From NCBI RefSeq assembly GCF_025421775.1, contig NZ_JAOEFX010000004.1, positions 186,001-250,000 on the forward strand: 64,000 bases of DNA, in the 5' to 3' direction. This DNA comes from Paenarthrobacter aurescens. Lineage in GTDB: Bacteria; Actinomycetota; Actinomycetes; Actinomycetales; Micrococcaceae. Below are positions 8,471 through 16,552 of the stretch, piece after piece (the stretch's first letter is position 1; each line of letters starts with the position of its first letter). A model generated the notes under the pieces. It was given only the letters and a program-made list of their open reading frames with translations. It was not told the DNA's origin and ran no database searches. A program made the position numbers and the translations under genes.

Positions 8471-9304
8471 TTAATCACCTCGGGATGCGCGGAGAATGAT
8501 TGCGAGATCGGGCTGCTTTTCCGTCGACAACATCAACCATTGCATGAGTGGGGCCTGCCAAAAGCTAATATTCCACGTGCGGGAAATAATCATATGGAAT
8601 ATGGTGGTGCAGCATGGAACCAGGATCCGGAACCTGCCGGGGAGGACCAATGCCAGTGGGAGTGCGAGAAATTCAAGAAATGGAATGAGCCGGGTCATTG
8701 CCCGAACAGGCAGGTCAAATCGCTCCTGCGCAAATGGGTGGCCGGCCGATGCCTTCAAATGCCGGTGGTAAATATGGTTGGCGTCGCCACGATGGACCCA
8801 GGCGTCGGAACCGTGGATGAGCTTGGATAAGCCTGCCTGGGTATAGGGCAGGTACAGGGCCACGCGCGAGATGGAGAGCGGCAGGCTGGCCGGCTGCCTG
8901 TTCGCCGGCGTGGACAGCTGACTTGTGAGAAGTACGGCCTCGATAAACGTGTCGTAAGGCCAACGCCCTGGAAGTGACCGGGCATCCGCGGCGCGAGTCC
9001 CCAGGAACACCCCCAGAGCTACCCGCCGAAGCCACGGCGCGTGCCTTGCGCCAGGCCCGCTGTACACCTCGCTCGTAGCCGCGGCCGCCAACAGGAGGGC
9101 AGTTACCGCGCGTCGGGCAACCCACTGCTTGCGGGCATCAGAAGCTGGATCCGCATCCAAGTCCGTCGAAGCAACTGCGGCCCGGTAGTCCTGCGCTGCC
9201 GCCGGACCTGGGCGAAGTGTTACTGCCAAGGCGGCGACGATCCACACCCCAGCAGCACGAATCTGCCGGGACGTGACTGATCTAGCGCGAAATCGACGGA
9301 ACAT
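8471..9304 (-). CDS. HTTM/SdpB-like multispanning membrane protein
   Basis: From the ATG at 9304 the protein is 277 residues with several hydrophobic segments (about 18-35, 65-82, 140-160, 207-265). The stretch YLPYTQAGLSKLIHGSDAW followed by a histidine-rich HIYHRHLKASAGH resembles the HTTM (gamma-carboxylase-like) fold found in SdpB. SdpB is needed to mature the Bacillus SDP toxin. The start overlaps the previous gene by 23 nt. The ribosome site is weak (GGAAG, 12 bases away), so the exact start is uncertain. It lies between the MccB-like gene and the exporter in one operon. The HTTM assignment is by pattern only. Confidence 0.6.
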   Translation of the reverse strand: MFRRFRARSVTSRQIRAAGVWIVAALAVTLRPGPAAAQDYRAAVASTDLDADPASDARKQWVARRAVTALLLAAAATSEVYSGPGARHAPWLRRVALGVFLGTRAADARSLPGRWPYDTFIEAVLLTSQLSTPANRQPASLPLSISRVALYLPYTQAGLSKLIHGSDAWVHRGDANHIYHRHLKASAGHPFAQERFDLPVRAMTRLIPFLEFLALPLALVLPGRFRILVPCCTTIFHMIISRTWNISFWQAPLMQWLMLSTEKQPDLAIILRASRGD

Positions 9305-9725
9305 AGGTGTACACGACTTCCTTTTCCTCAGGCATTCCCCGAACGGTGGTCTCCACAAGAATGTCCATCCTGCCCAGTGGAATGTTGGGCAGATGGGCGG
9401 GTGCCCGGACCTCATCGAAAGGTTTCCACCTGTTTCGACGAAGACGGGTTTCAATTCTCTGGCAAAGGACGCGTTTTGGTTGCTCGTCAGCAGCCATGAA
9501 AATGTTGGCGAACATTGCCCCGGCCCGGAAGAACTGGGTTGGCAGGCAGTTGGCGGGACCGCACGTGACCACGGTTCCGTCCGACAGGTGAAATTCGACC
9601 GCGAAGCGTGACACCCGGTCCCCGAACTTTGCGTTGAACATGTTGTTGGATGCGATGGGCCAGAAGTTCCTGTTGGCGATGGTGGCACCGAGGGATGCAA
9701 CCACGTAGGCGCCAGTGAGGGTCAC
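9282..9725 (-). CDS. Single-span membrane protein, partner of the HTTM-like protein (SdpA-like position)
   Basis: A 147-residue protein read from GTG at 9725, with GGGAAGG upstream and a 22-nt gap from the mccB-like stop. One hydrophobic span (about 3-18) is followed by NFWPIASNNMF and a soluble domain with two Cys in TCGPANCLP, ending in a strand-rich segment. I do not recognise a named family with certainty. Its size, single anchor, the FWPI...MF motif and position directly before an HTTM-like gene mirror the SdpA-SdpB pairing of Bacillus. It could hold or present the peptide during modification or export. Confidence 0.55.
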   Translation of the reverse strand: MTLTGAYVVASLGATIANRNFWPIASNNMFNAKFGDRVSRFAVEFHLSDGTVVTCGPANCLPTQFFRAGAMFANIFMAADEQPKRVLCQRIETRLRRNRWKPFDEVRAPAHLPNIPLGRMDILVETTVRGMPEEKEVVYTYVPSISR

Positions 9726-9747
9726 CAGCACCTTCCCTGGATCGCAG

Positions 9748-10785
9748 TCAGGAACACGCAGCACAGCGCTTGTTCCTGGCGAAATCTTCGAACTCGGACG
9801 ACAACTCCAGAGAGTCGAACACCAGTCTTCTGCCGTCCAGGTTGGTGGATCCAGTGAGCAGGTAACGGAACACCTCCATAGCGGCAATGGAGGCCACGAT
9901 GGCGTTCAGGGGGCCAAAGCTTGGGGCTTGGTATGCAGTATTGAGGTTTGCCGTGGTGAGCGACGCCCTGGAGTTGGTGCGTACGTCGTTGTCAGTTGCT
10001 GCGCATTGCAGGCAAGGGGTTGTGCCGGGCCTGACAACTGGTCCCACCACTCCGCGCGTGTCCTGGTATCCGGCACAGGTGAAGGGTGTTCCGGTGGCGA
10101 TGGAGGCTTCGTTGGACCACTCAAGCACTTCCTGGGGCGTGTCTGCGGATACCACTACGAAGTCTGCGTCCTGAAAGATGGGCAGAAGATCTTCAACGCC
10201 GGAGATCATGGCCGCGACTTCAACCGTGTTGGTGGCCGGAGCCCGAAGCTGAAGGTTTCGTGCGGCGGCTTCGATCTTCGAAGCGCCAACGTCTTGTGCC
10301 GTAAAGAGGTATTGCCGGGTGAGGTTGCTTTCTTCCACTGTGTCGCCGTCGACCAGCATGATGACCCCCACCCCCGCTGTTGCGAGCTGCATGGCCACAT
10401 TCGTGCCGATGCCTCCAACGCCGATGAGCGCGACGTTCCGGCTGCGCAGCAGATCGCTTGCGCCCGGTCCTGTGCCGTGGGCAAGTTCGAAGTAGAGATC
10501 GTGGCGGCTGTACCGGCCGGTGAGGTCGAACCTGTACGGGACCAGAATGTCAGCCTCGATGAGCTCCTCAACGATCTGCCCGGAGTCGCCACCAAGCAGG
10601 TCCTGTGCCTTGGCGCCCAAGTCATCCAGCGTCCGTGGGTGCGATGCAAAGCCGAGCAATTCGGCGAGCCCAGGCGGGGCGTCCTCAATTTCAATCGCGT
10701 TGGGCGGTGCCAGTCCGATTTGTACGGCCGTCTCCGTTGTCACAACCGGGAGGGACTGTTTGAGCGAGTAGGTAGTGGCTGCCAA
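9748..10785 (-). CDS. mccB: MccB-like peptide adenylyltransferase (ThiF/E1 superfamily)
   Basis: The 345-residue protein has the MccB architecture. A roughly 110-residue N-terminal peptide-clamp region precedes an E1-like domain with nucleotide loop GVGGIG (122-127), DGD at 146-148 and SNLTRQ with Arg157. It also has VVSADTP, whose Asp215 aligns with the catalytic Asp of E. coli MccB, and zinc ligands CLQC (258/261) and CAAC (341/344). Length is close to E. coli MccB (about 350). MccB converts a C-terminal Asn through a succinimide to an N-P bond with AMP, and the peptide gene upstream ends in Asn. The start is TTG at 10785 because GGAGG lies six bases before it; the ATG at 10833 falls inside the hairpin. 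Confidence 0.88.
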   Translation of the reverse strand: MAATTYSLKQSLPVVTTETAVQIGLAPPNAIEIEDAPPGLAELLGFASHPRTLDDLGAKAQDLLGGDSGQIVEELIEADILVPYRFDLTGRYSRHDLYFELAHGTGPGASDLLRSRNVALIGVGGIGTNVAMQLATAGVGVIMLVDGDTVEESNLTRQYLFTAQDVGASKIEAAARNLQLRAPATNTVEVAAMISGVEDLLPIFQDADFVVVSADTPQEVLEWSNEASIATGTPFTCAGYQDTRGVVGPVVRPGTTPCLQCAATDNDVRTNSRASLTTANLNTAYQAPSFGPLNAIVASIAAMEVFRYLLTGSTNLDGRRLVFDSLELSSEFEDFARNKRCAACS

Positions 10786-10803
10786 TTCTTGCCTCCAATG
10801 ATG

Positions 10804-10834
10804 AGTGGGGACCACGCATTGCGTGGTCCCCACT
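10804..10834 (-). terminator. Perfect hairpin between peptide gene and mccB-like gene
   Basis: AGTGGGGACCACGCA and its exact complement, 15-base arms around one base, begin 13 nt after the peptide stop and end seven bases before the mccB ribosome site. No U-tract follows, so it is more likely a partial terminator or RNA-stabilising stem than a full stop. A hairpin at the same place in the E. coli mcc operon keeps peptide mRNA in excess over mccB mRNA. Confidence 0.8.
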
Positions 10835-10847
10835 ATTTCTGCTTGGT

Positions 10848-10907
10848 TCAGTTGAACACGAAGTTCAGCTTGGAACGGCGCTTTGCCAGTCGCTTCAGCT
10901 TAAGCAT
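10848..10907 (-). CDS. mccA: Microcin C-like precursor peptide, 19 residues ending in Asn
   Basis: A 19-codon gene, too short for standard gene finders, encodes MLKLKRLAKRRSKLNFVFN. AAAGGAG lies eight bases before the ATG, and a good -10/-35 pair lies further upstream. The peptide carries seven positive charges and ends in asparagine, the residue MccB enzymes modify. It is the first gene of the operon and is followed by a hairpin and the mccB-like gene, the order of known mcc operons. Known precursors range from seven residues to several tens. The basic N-terminus could be the uptake-promoting part and FVFN the processed end. Role is inferred from context; the coding and signals are seen directly. 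Confidence 0.85.
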   Translation of the reverse strand: MLKLKRLAKRRSKLNFVFN

Positions 10908-10948
10908 TTGATTCACTCCTTTGTTTTATAAACTCGGTGGACGGAACG

Positions 10949-10978
10949 AATATACGACGCTTGTTGTGCGTATGACAA
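10949..10978 (-). promoter_or_regulatory. Promoter of the microcin C-like operon
   Basis: On the minus strand TTGTCA (10973-10978) and TATATT (10949-10954) are 18 bases apart, close to the housekeeping consensus. Transcription would begin near 10942, giving a leader of about 35 bases before the peptide ATG. The surrounding DNA is markedly AT-rich compared with its neighbours. Confidence 0.65.
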
Positions 10979-11051
10979 GTTTGTCGATAATTTATCCGCG
11001 TGTCGCGCCCGTGTCGCCGGCGCTGCCGTGGCGAGGTATAGGGTCGACTTC

Positions 11052-11606
11052 ATGTTTAAGCTCGTCGCTCCGGATGTCTCTTTCCACCAGTCCTTCCTTG
11101 AGTCCCACCGCGAGTGGGACGGGGCCCATCAGGACGGCGCCGGGGTATTCATGGCGGACGATGTCATCACCCCCGAAGGGTTCGCGGCGTGGATTCGGCA
11201 ACTGGAGGACGCCGCGCAAACGGCGGAGAAGGACGGCATTGTTCCCTGCACCTACCTCTGGATTACCGAAGGCTCACGGTACGTGGGCGCCATTGCATTC
11301 CGGCACTACCTCACCCCCGCACTCCTGAACTCCGGCGGGCACATTGGATATGGTGTCCGGCCCTCGGATCGCGGCCGGGGGGCGGCGTCATGGGCCCTGC
11401 GGGAGTTGTGTTCCCGCTTGGCTGCGCAGGGAAGGCCTGAGCGGGTTCTGCTGACCTGCGACGATACGAACGCCGCCTCCGCCAAGACCATCGAGCGTGG
11501 AGGTGGGGCGCTCGAGGACACCCGGACGGATACGGATGGACGTCTGTTTCGGCGCTACTGGATCGATCTGGCGCCTGTTCATGTTCCCGTCACCAACGGT
11601 TGTTAG
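11052..11606 (+). CDS. GNAT-family N-acetyltransferase
   Basis: The 184-residue protein has GNAT features: the acceptor-side helix early on, the LWITEGSRYVGAIAFRHYL strands, and the acetyl-CoA loop VRPSDRGRGAASWALREL (about 110-130), followed by CDDTNAASAKTIERGG. The start at 11052 is preferred because AGGG lies eight bases upstream; an upstream GTG at 11028 has no ribosome site. It is divergent from the microcin C-like operon. E. coli MccE contains an acetyltransferase domain that inactivates processed microcin C, so an immunity role is possible. Similar GNATs are common in these genomes, and chance proximity cannot be excluded. Confidence 0.75.
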   Translation: MFKLVAPDVSFHQSFLESHREWDGAHQDGAGVFMADDVITPEGFAAWIRQLEDAAQTAEKDGIVPCTYLWITEGSRYVGAIAFRHYLTPALLNSGGHIGYGVRPSDRGRGAASWALRELCSRLAAQGRPERVLLTCDDTNAASAKTIERGGGALEDTRTDTDGRLFRRYWIDLAPVHVPVTNGC

Positions 11607-11642
11607 GCTGCCGCGCACTACACGGCTGACCAGGAGGACCGC

Positions 11643-12578
11643 ATGACGGAGTCAAACCTACTTTCCACATCACTGGACAATTGGTGGGTCAGGGACAACC
11701 TGCGCGAGACCATCGACCACTTGGTGGAGCTGGGCTACACCATCAGTGGAGGCCAAGGGGAAGACCCGGATCTCATAGATCCCGGTGGATCAGCGGTTGA
11801 AACCTGGCACGAAGATTATCCATATAAAGAGCGGATGACCCGCGACGAGTACGAGATAGAGAAGTACCACCTTCAGATCGAACTGCTGAAGTTCCAGTAC
11901 TGGGGCCAAGACCTGGGGCTCAAGCACGTGATTGTCTTCGAGGGCAGGGACGCCGCCGGCAAGGGCGGCACCATCAAGCGTTTCACTGAGCACTTGGATC
12001 CCCGCTCCGCCCGGACCGTAGCGCTCGCCAAGCCATCGGACCGCGAGCAAGGCCAATGGTATTTCCAGCGGTACATCCAGCATCTTCCCACTGCCGGCGA
12101 GATCGTGATGTTCGACCGGTCCTGGTACAACCGGGCCAACGTGGAACGCGTCATGGGCTTCTGCACTGACGACGAGTACGACACCTTCATGGGTCAGGCC
12201 CCGGTGTTCGAAAAGATGCTGGTGGACGCCGGCATACATGTGACCAAGTTCTGGTTCTCCGTGACCCGGCAGGAGCAGCGCACGCGCTTTGCCATCCGCC
12301 AAATCGACCCGGTCCGCAGGTGGAAGCTCTCGCCCATGGATCTGGCTTCCTTGAACCGTTGGGACGAATACACGGACGCCAAGGAGCAAACGTTCCTGCA
12401 CACCGACTCGGATCACGCGCCGTGGATCACCGTTAAGTCGAACGACAAGAAGCGGGCACGCATCAACGCCATGCGCTACTTCCTGAACCAATTCGATTAC
12501 GAGGATAAGGACACCTCGGTGGTCTACGACGCCGATCCGCTCATCCTCCGCCGCGGCCGCGACGCTGTAGGCGACTAA
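11643..12578 (+). CDS. ppk2: Polyphosphate kinase 2
   Basis: The 311-residue protein has the PPK2 core with Walker A loop GRDAAGKG (101-108), lid region PSDREQGQWYFQRY, and Walker B DRSWYNR (158-164), then FWFSVTRQEQRTRF. PPK2 enzymes transfer phosphate between polyphosphate and nucleoside diphosphates (or monophosphates). One-domain length and the N-terminal extension fit the class I type common in actinobacteria. The start has AGGAGGA upstream. A strong hairpin terminator follows at 12604-12640. Confidence 0.93.
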   Translation: MTESNLLSTSLDNWWVRDNLRETIDHLVELGYTISGGQGEDPDLIDPGGSAVETWHEDYPYKERMTRDEYEIEKYHLQIELLKFQYWGQDLGLKHVIVFEGRDAAGKGGTIKRFTEHLDPRSARTVALAKPSDREQGQWYFQRYIQHLPTAGEIVMFDRSWYNRANVERVMGFCTDDEYDTFMGQAPVFEKMLVDAGIHVTKFWFSVTRQEQRTRFAIRQIDPVRRWKLSPMDLASLNRWDEYTDAKEQTFLHTDSDHAPWITVKSNDKKRARINAMRYFLNQFDYEDKDTSVVYDADPLILRRGRDAVGD

Positions 12579-12603
12579 CGCCGCAGGCGACCAAACGTTA
12601 AAC

Positions 12604-12640
12604 CACGACGTCGGCACTCACCGTAAGTGCCGACGTCGTG
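12604..12640. terminator. Hairpin terminator after ppk2
   Basis: Perfect 15-base arms (CACGACGTCGGCACT and complement) with a seven-base loop, followed by CTTTCTGAATTTTT. A 41-base segment (12607-12647) is identical to 13961-14001. Confidence 0.85.
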
Positions 12641-12701
12641 CTTTCTGAATTTTTCTCCGGAAGTCCGTTACATTCTTCTGATTGCCGGACATTAACCGGG
12701 T

Positions 12702-13232
12702 ATGAGCTTGCAGACGGACCGGGGAGATCGCGTGGATGTGGCCAGGCAGGAACAGTTCCTGGCCGCACACGCGGCGTGCCATGACAAGGTCTACCGCTAT
12801 TTCCGGCGTCGAACCGAGGGCGCGTCCACGGCCGAGGACCTCTGCGCCGAAGTGTTCCGCATCGCCTGGGAAAAGTGCCGCCAAGACCAGGATGCGTCCG
12901 TGCTGGTGGTGTTCGGGATCGCCCGCAATGTCCTCCGAAACCACTACCGTTCAGCCGTTCGCTCCCACAACCTCACACAGCAACTGGAGAGGCAGCGGAC
13001 GCACCAGTTGGGTTCCGACGACGGCATGGTGCAGGACGCGCTGGACCGGCTCAAGCCCGAGGAACGAGAGGTTCTCCTCCTGACGTACTGGGACGGGTTC
13101 ACCTCTGCCGAGGTTTCGGACCTGCTCAATGTCACCGCCACGGCCGTCCGGATGCGCTTGCACAGGGCGCGGAAGGAACTCAGCAACCTGCTTCGGACGG
13201 ACCAAACCACAGAGGATGCCAGCGATGAGTAA
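12702..13232 (+). CDS. ECF-type RNA polymerase sigma factor
   Basis: The 176-residue protein has sigma region 2 (FLAAHAACHDKVYRYFRRRT, AEDLCAEVFRIAWEK) and region 4 (LKPEEREVLLLTYWDGFTSAEVSDLLNVTATAVRMRLHRARKEL) with a typical helix-turn-helix. It directs RNA polymerase to a small regulon, probably under control of the membrane-anchored partner encoded next. An in-frame GTG at 12732 has a better ribosome site (GGGGAG) and would remove ten residues. The 3' end overlaps the next gene by eight bases, indicating coupled translation. Confidence 0.88.
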   Translation: MSLQTDRGDRVDVARQEQFLAAHAACHDKVYRYFRRRTEGASTAEDLCAEVFRIAWEKCRQDQDASVLVVFGIARNVLRNHYRSAVRSHNLTQQLERQRTHQLGSDDGMVQDALDRLKPEEREVLLLTYWDGFTSAEVSDLLNVTATAVRMRLHRARKELSNLLRTDQTTEDASDE

Positions 13233-13926
13233 GTCAACCCTTGAACGCCTGACCGCAGCCGATCCGGCCTTGGCGGTCACGGACGATGAACTGGCTCGAA
13301 GCCGGGCGAAAAGCCTGGCCGTCATGGGCGTCGACGCGGAGCAACTCACCGTCGGTGGCTCCGTTGAAGATTTCCACCGGCAACCCGCCAGGCGCCCTAT
13401 GCCCTTGCTGGCACGGTATGGGCTGGTGGCGGCTGCTGCTGCTGCCGTCATTGCTGGTGCTTTCGTGGCGTCCTCCACGCCAACGGAGGTTCTTCTCGAG
13501 CAGGCCGCGCCGGCTGCCACTGAGCCCGGGACGGGCTCCTCGGAGATTCCACCCTTGCCCGAAATTACCGGAGTCCGGATGTCGACGTTCGATAACCACA
13601 TAGTCACCGGCGGCAACGGCAACAAGGCTGCTGTGTCCAATGACCCCGAGGCAGACTTCCATATGGACGCACTCAATATGGGCAAGCTTGGCCTGAACAG
13701 CGGTGGATGTTTTGTCAACGACGCCGCAGCCGGCGGGTCGGGCGGACTCATCTTCCCCGCCGGGACAAGTGTCACGGAGACCGGCGTCGTCTTTCCCGAC
13801 GGCGCATCCTTGAACATTGGCGACGACTTCGCGTTCGGCGGAGGCCTTTCCGGAGACCTGACGCCCAGTGAGTGCCTCTCAACGGGCGTGGGTTTCCTTG
13901 TTCAGAGCTGGGACCCGATCCCCTGA
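13225..13926 (+). CDS. Single-span membrane protein, probable partner of the ECF sigma factor
   Basis: The 233-residue protein has a charged cytoplasmic N-terminus (about 1-64), one hydrophobic span (about 65-86, LVAAAAAAVIAGAFVA), then a Thr/Pro/Gly-rich exterior domain with two Cys (SGGCFVND and TPSECLS). Overlap with the sigma gene suggests an anti-sigma function, but no zinc-binding anti-sigma motif (HxxxCxxC) is visible. The exterior part is glycine-rich and unlike known sensor domains. Function is inferred from gene order. Confidence 0.65.
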   Translation: MSKSTLERLTAADPALAVTDDELARSRAKSLAVMGVDAEQLTVGGSVEDFHRQPARRPMPLLARYGLVAAAAAAVIAGAFVASSTPTEVLLEQAAPAATEPGTGSSEIPPLPEITGVRMSTFDNHIVTGGNGNKAAVSNDPEADFHMDALNMGKLGLNSGGCFVNDAAAGGSGGLIFPAGTSVTETGVVFPDGASLNIGDDFAFGGGLSGDLTPSECLSTGVGFLVQSWDPIP

Positions 13927-13960
13927 TCTGCTGTGTCGGTGTCCGATTAGCAGCAGGACC

Positions 13961-13993
13961 CGACGTCGGCACTCACCGTAAGTGCCGACGTCG
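13961..13993. terminator. Hairpin terminator between convergent genes
   Basis: CGACGTCGGCACT and its exact complement with a seven-base loop CACCGTA. It sits between the sigma-partner gene and the convergent GH13 gene, so it may stop transcripts from both sides. Loop and arms are identical to the hairpin after ppk2. Confidence 0.8.
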
Positions 13994-13999
13994 TGCTTT

Positions 14000-16291
14000 C
14001 TATTCAGTGACCTCGTCCTCCACTGCAGGGTCCTTCAACAGGAGCGCCGTTCCCTGGAAGGCGGGCACTTCGAGGAAGAAGCTGTGGAGGTCGTCCACCT
14101 GGCCCACGTTTTCGCCGCTGAAGAGGTCATGCACGCTGGCGCCCGGCACCAGATGCGAGGACTGGATGCTGCCTGCGATGTCCTGGTCCGAGAAGTTCAG
14201 GACGGTGACCTGCAGTGCGCCGTCGGCAAGCTGGTTGACCATCACCAGCAGCCCACGGTTGGAGACGTCTGGCACGTCCAGCAGGGTGCTGGTGGCGATG
14301 CCGGACTCTTCCCGCACTGTGAGGATCTGCTGGAGTCGCCGTGCGTAGGATTTTGGGTCCTTGAGCTGCTCCGGCAATGGTCCGTAGAGGCTCCGGGCCC
14401 TTGCCATGCCGGCCAAGGAAGTCTTCGCGTCAGGGCTTGTGCCCATGAGGTCGTGGGCTCCGCGGTTGATCCAACGGGTGTCGCCCTGAGATGTGAGTTC
14501 CCGGACCGTTTCGCGGTCCAGGGCCGTGACGCCGGTGAGATCCCAGCCCGACAGTGCGAAGACGCCCGGCTGCAGCGCGTTGTACATGGACAGCAGCACG
14601 TGGGCGTCCAGTACCTGCGCTTCCTGTTCCGGGGTGATGGTGTCCGGGTCCTTGATGCCCAGGGTTGCCATGATGAAGCTGACCGTGGTGCAGGCGATGC
14701 CGTTGGTGGTGAAGAGCGCGTTGTACGGTCCGTTCTCACCCGTGAGCCGTTCCCGCATAGTGTTCTGAACCTTCTCGGCCACTTCGGCGCCGGTCAGCTC
14801 CTCGCCGCCAAGTTCAAACACATCGTCCCTGTGCCCCGCGGCAAAGTGGAGCAGCTCATAAGTAAGCTCATCGTGGTTCTGGAGCGCATGGACCAGGGAG
14901 GCCTGATCCACTCCGATCTCCATGGAAAGCCTGAGCGTCAGCCGCAGGAACTCGGTATCACCAATGACCAGGGCGTAGTGGTAAGCGGGCCTGGTGATGA
15001 AGTCGTAGGAGAGGTCCGGGCCGGACTCGGACTGGGTCTTGATGTCATCGATGGTGAGGTTGAGTTCCTGGAAGGAGAACCCGCCCACCTTGCGGATCAT
15101 GGAGCCAATCAACTGGTTCGCGGCCTCGGACAGAGGGTGGCCCTCGGACCAGCCAGGCTCCTCCTCCGCGCTCTTCTCGACGCCGAGGAAGCCGTTGGCA
15201 TCAAGTCGCAACGCGCCGGTTCCCAGGTCCAGCAGGGAATGCAGGGCGTCACCGACCACCAGGCGCATGCCGGCAAACGTTGGATCCAGCCAGTTGATGG
15301 ATGGCTGGCCGGACTTGAAGTAGTGGAGGTAGACCCAACGGCGGGTCTTGCCAGTGGTGTCGATAATCGGCTTGGTGGCGCTCCAGTTGGTCTCCTTGAC
15401 CCCGGGCTCATAGAAGATCACCCGCTGGAGCCGCCCGATGATGTAGCCGGCCTGCTGCAGGGCTTCCTCCGCCGCGGGGCTGATGTTCACGGAGTCTTCG
15501 CCCTCGGGAACATCGGGCAGGAGGTGCCAGTCCTCCTCCGGGATATCCACCATGTGATAAATGCCGGGGTAGTCCCGGAAGTTCATTTCGGCGAGACGGA
15601 AGTCCGCTCCCTTGCCGGTATGGCCCGGAACTATGTCATCGATGACGGTGCCGCCGTGCTCATTGGCGACCTCGCACATCTGGCGGAATTCTTCCTCTGT
15701 TCCAAAAGCAGGATCGATCGCCATGCTGATGCGGTCAAAGTGTCCGTCGACGCTGGGAGTTTGCGACCACCCGCGGATGCCGCCGGCCAGCTTGACCGGC
15801 CCGGTGTGCAACCCGCGGATCCCAATCTTGCTGAACGCGTCCCACAGCTCCGGATCGCCCAGCGCCGAAAGGAAGGACTGACCGTCCTTGGTGATGAAGG
15901 ACAACGGGTAGGCGGTGAACCAGACAGGCGCGCGTTCCACAGCTGCCCGCGGGTTTGGCCTTGCGTACGAGTTTTGCCACATGCTCGCCTGACCTGAGAG
16001 TTGGCGCGCCATGGTGTTGGCGTCGCCCAGCATGGACTGGTTCCGAAGCCAATCCACGTAGGTTTTGTTCAGGCCATCGAATTCCAACGATGGGCGGGCG
16101 GCAAAAAATTGCCGACGGCGGGCGATGGGCCGCAGCGCTTTGGGGCGGGCTGGGTAGAACTGTTCATCAAAGGTGATTTCCGCCGGTTCGCTTGCTGTTT
16201 CATCGAGCGTTTCCTGCGGCGTCTCCTCCGAATTTCCTTCAGGGGTTTCGCTGATTTCTGACACGCTCTCGTTGACTGCAGGCTCCCGCAC
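14000..16291 (-). CDS. GH13 alpha-amylase-family enzyme (maltose alpha-D-glucosyltransferase/trehalose synthase-like)
   Basis: The 763-residue protein begins with an acidic Glu/Thr/Pro-rich tail (about 1-45), then a GH13 barrel. The nucleophile segment is [13 protein letters not shown], the acid/base strand FQELNL and the third acid QNHDEL. A C-terminal beta domain with [23 protein letters not shown] follows. The overall pattern resembles trehalose synthase/maltosyl-type GH13 enzymes acting on short alpha-glucans, but exact specificity is not fixed by these motifs. No signal peptide is visible. The GTG start at 16291 has AAAGGAG upstream. Confidence 0.8.
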   Translation of the reverse strand: MREPAVNESVSEISETPEGNSEETPQETLDETASEPAEITFDEQFYPARPKALRPIARRRQFFAARPSLEFDGLNKTYVDWLRNQSMLGDANTMARQLSGQASMWQNSYARPNPRAAVERAPVWFTAYPLSFITKDGQSFLSALGDPELWDAFSKIGIRGLHTGPVKLAGGIRGWSQTPSVDGHFDRISMAIDPAFGTEEEFRQMCEVANEHGGTVIDDIVPGHTGKGADFRLAEMNFRDYPGIYHMVDIPEEDWHLLPDVPEGEDSVNISPAAEEALQQAGYIIGRLQRVIFYEPGVKETNWSATKPIIDTTGKTRRWVYLHYFKSGQPSINWLDPTFAGMRLVVGDALHSLLDLGTGALRLDANGFLGVEKSAEEEPGWSEGHPLSEAANQLIGSMIRKVGGFSFQELNLTIDDIKTQSESGPDLSYDFITRPAYHYALVIGDTEFLRLTLRLSMEIGVDQASLVHALQNHDELTYELLHFAAGHRDDVFELGGEELTGAEVAEKVQNTMRERLTGENGPYNALFTTNGIACTTVSFIMATLGIKDPDTITPEQEAQVLDAHVLLSMYNALQPGVFALSGWDLTGVTALDRETVRELTSQGDTRWINRGAHDLMGTSPDAKTSLAGMARARSLYGPLPEQLKDPKSYARRLQQILTVREESGIATSTLLDVPDVSNRGLLVMVNQLADGALQVTVLNFSDQDIAGSIQSSHLVPGASVHDLFSGENVGQVDDLHSFFLEVPAFQGTALLLKDPAVEDEVTE

Positions 16292-16483
16292 AGTTTTCTC
16301 CTTTACGTGGTCGCCGCGTCAACGCCGACCGTCCGAGGGGGTCGTTCAAGAGGTCACGTACCCGGGCATGCCCGGCTTAATCATGCTAGTCGGGGGAGCC
16401 TGCCGTTTGTCTAACCCGGGAACAAGTAAGTCTCGTTATTATGTGTCGGGTTGACGTTGGTGCCGCTGTGGTAGCCACGATAA

Positions 16484-16523
16484 AGCCCGACGTCGGCACT
16501 CAGGTGGGTGCCGACGTCGGGCT
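16484..16523. terminator. Hairpin terminator after the small secreted-protein gene
   Basis: AGCCCGACGTCGGCAC and its exact complement (16-base arms) with an eight-base loop. It shares the CCGACGTCGGCAC core with the hairpins at 12604 and 13961. The rest of 16292-16552 shows only an AT-richer stretch that could hold the promoter of the GH13 gene. Confidence 0.75.
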
Positions 16524-16552
16524 CGGATTTGTGCGGGCTGGGTGTGGGGCGG

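Noticed and set aside
9748..10833. ThiF-like protein considered as MoeB/ThiF/HesA (cofactor or ubiquitin-like activation)
   Set aside because: A peptide-clamp-length N-terminal region, SADTP, the Asn-ending peptide gene, hairpin and MFS pump point to MccB; no MoaD, ThiS or other beta-grasp gene is adjacent.
13982..15997. A 671-codon open frame opposite the GH13 gene
   Set aside because: High-GC shadow frame; its translation has no recognisable domain, while the minus strand holds complete GH13 active-site motifs and a good ribosome site.
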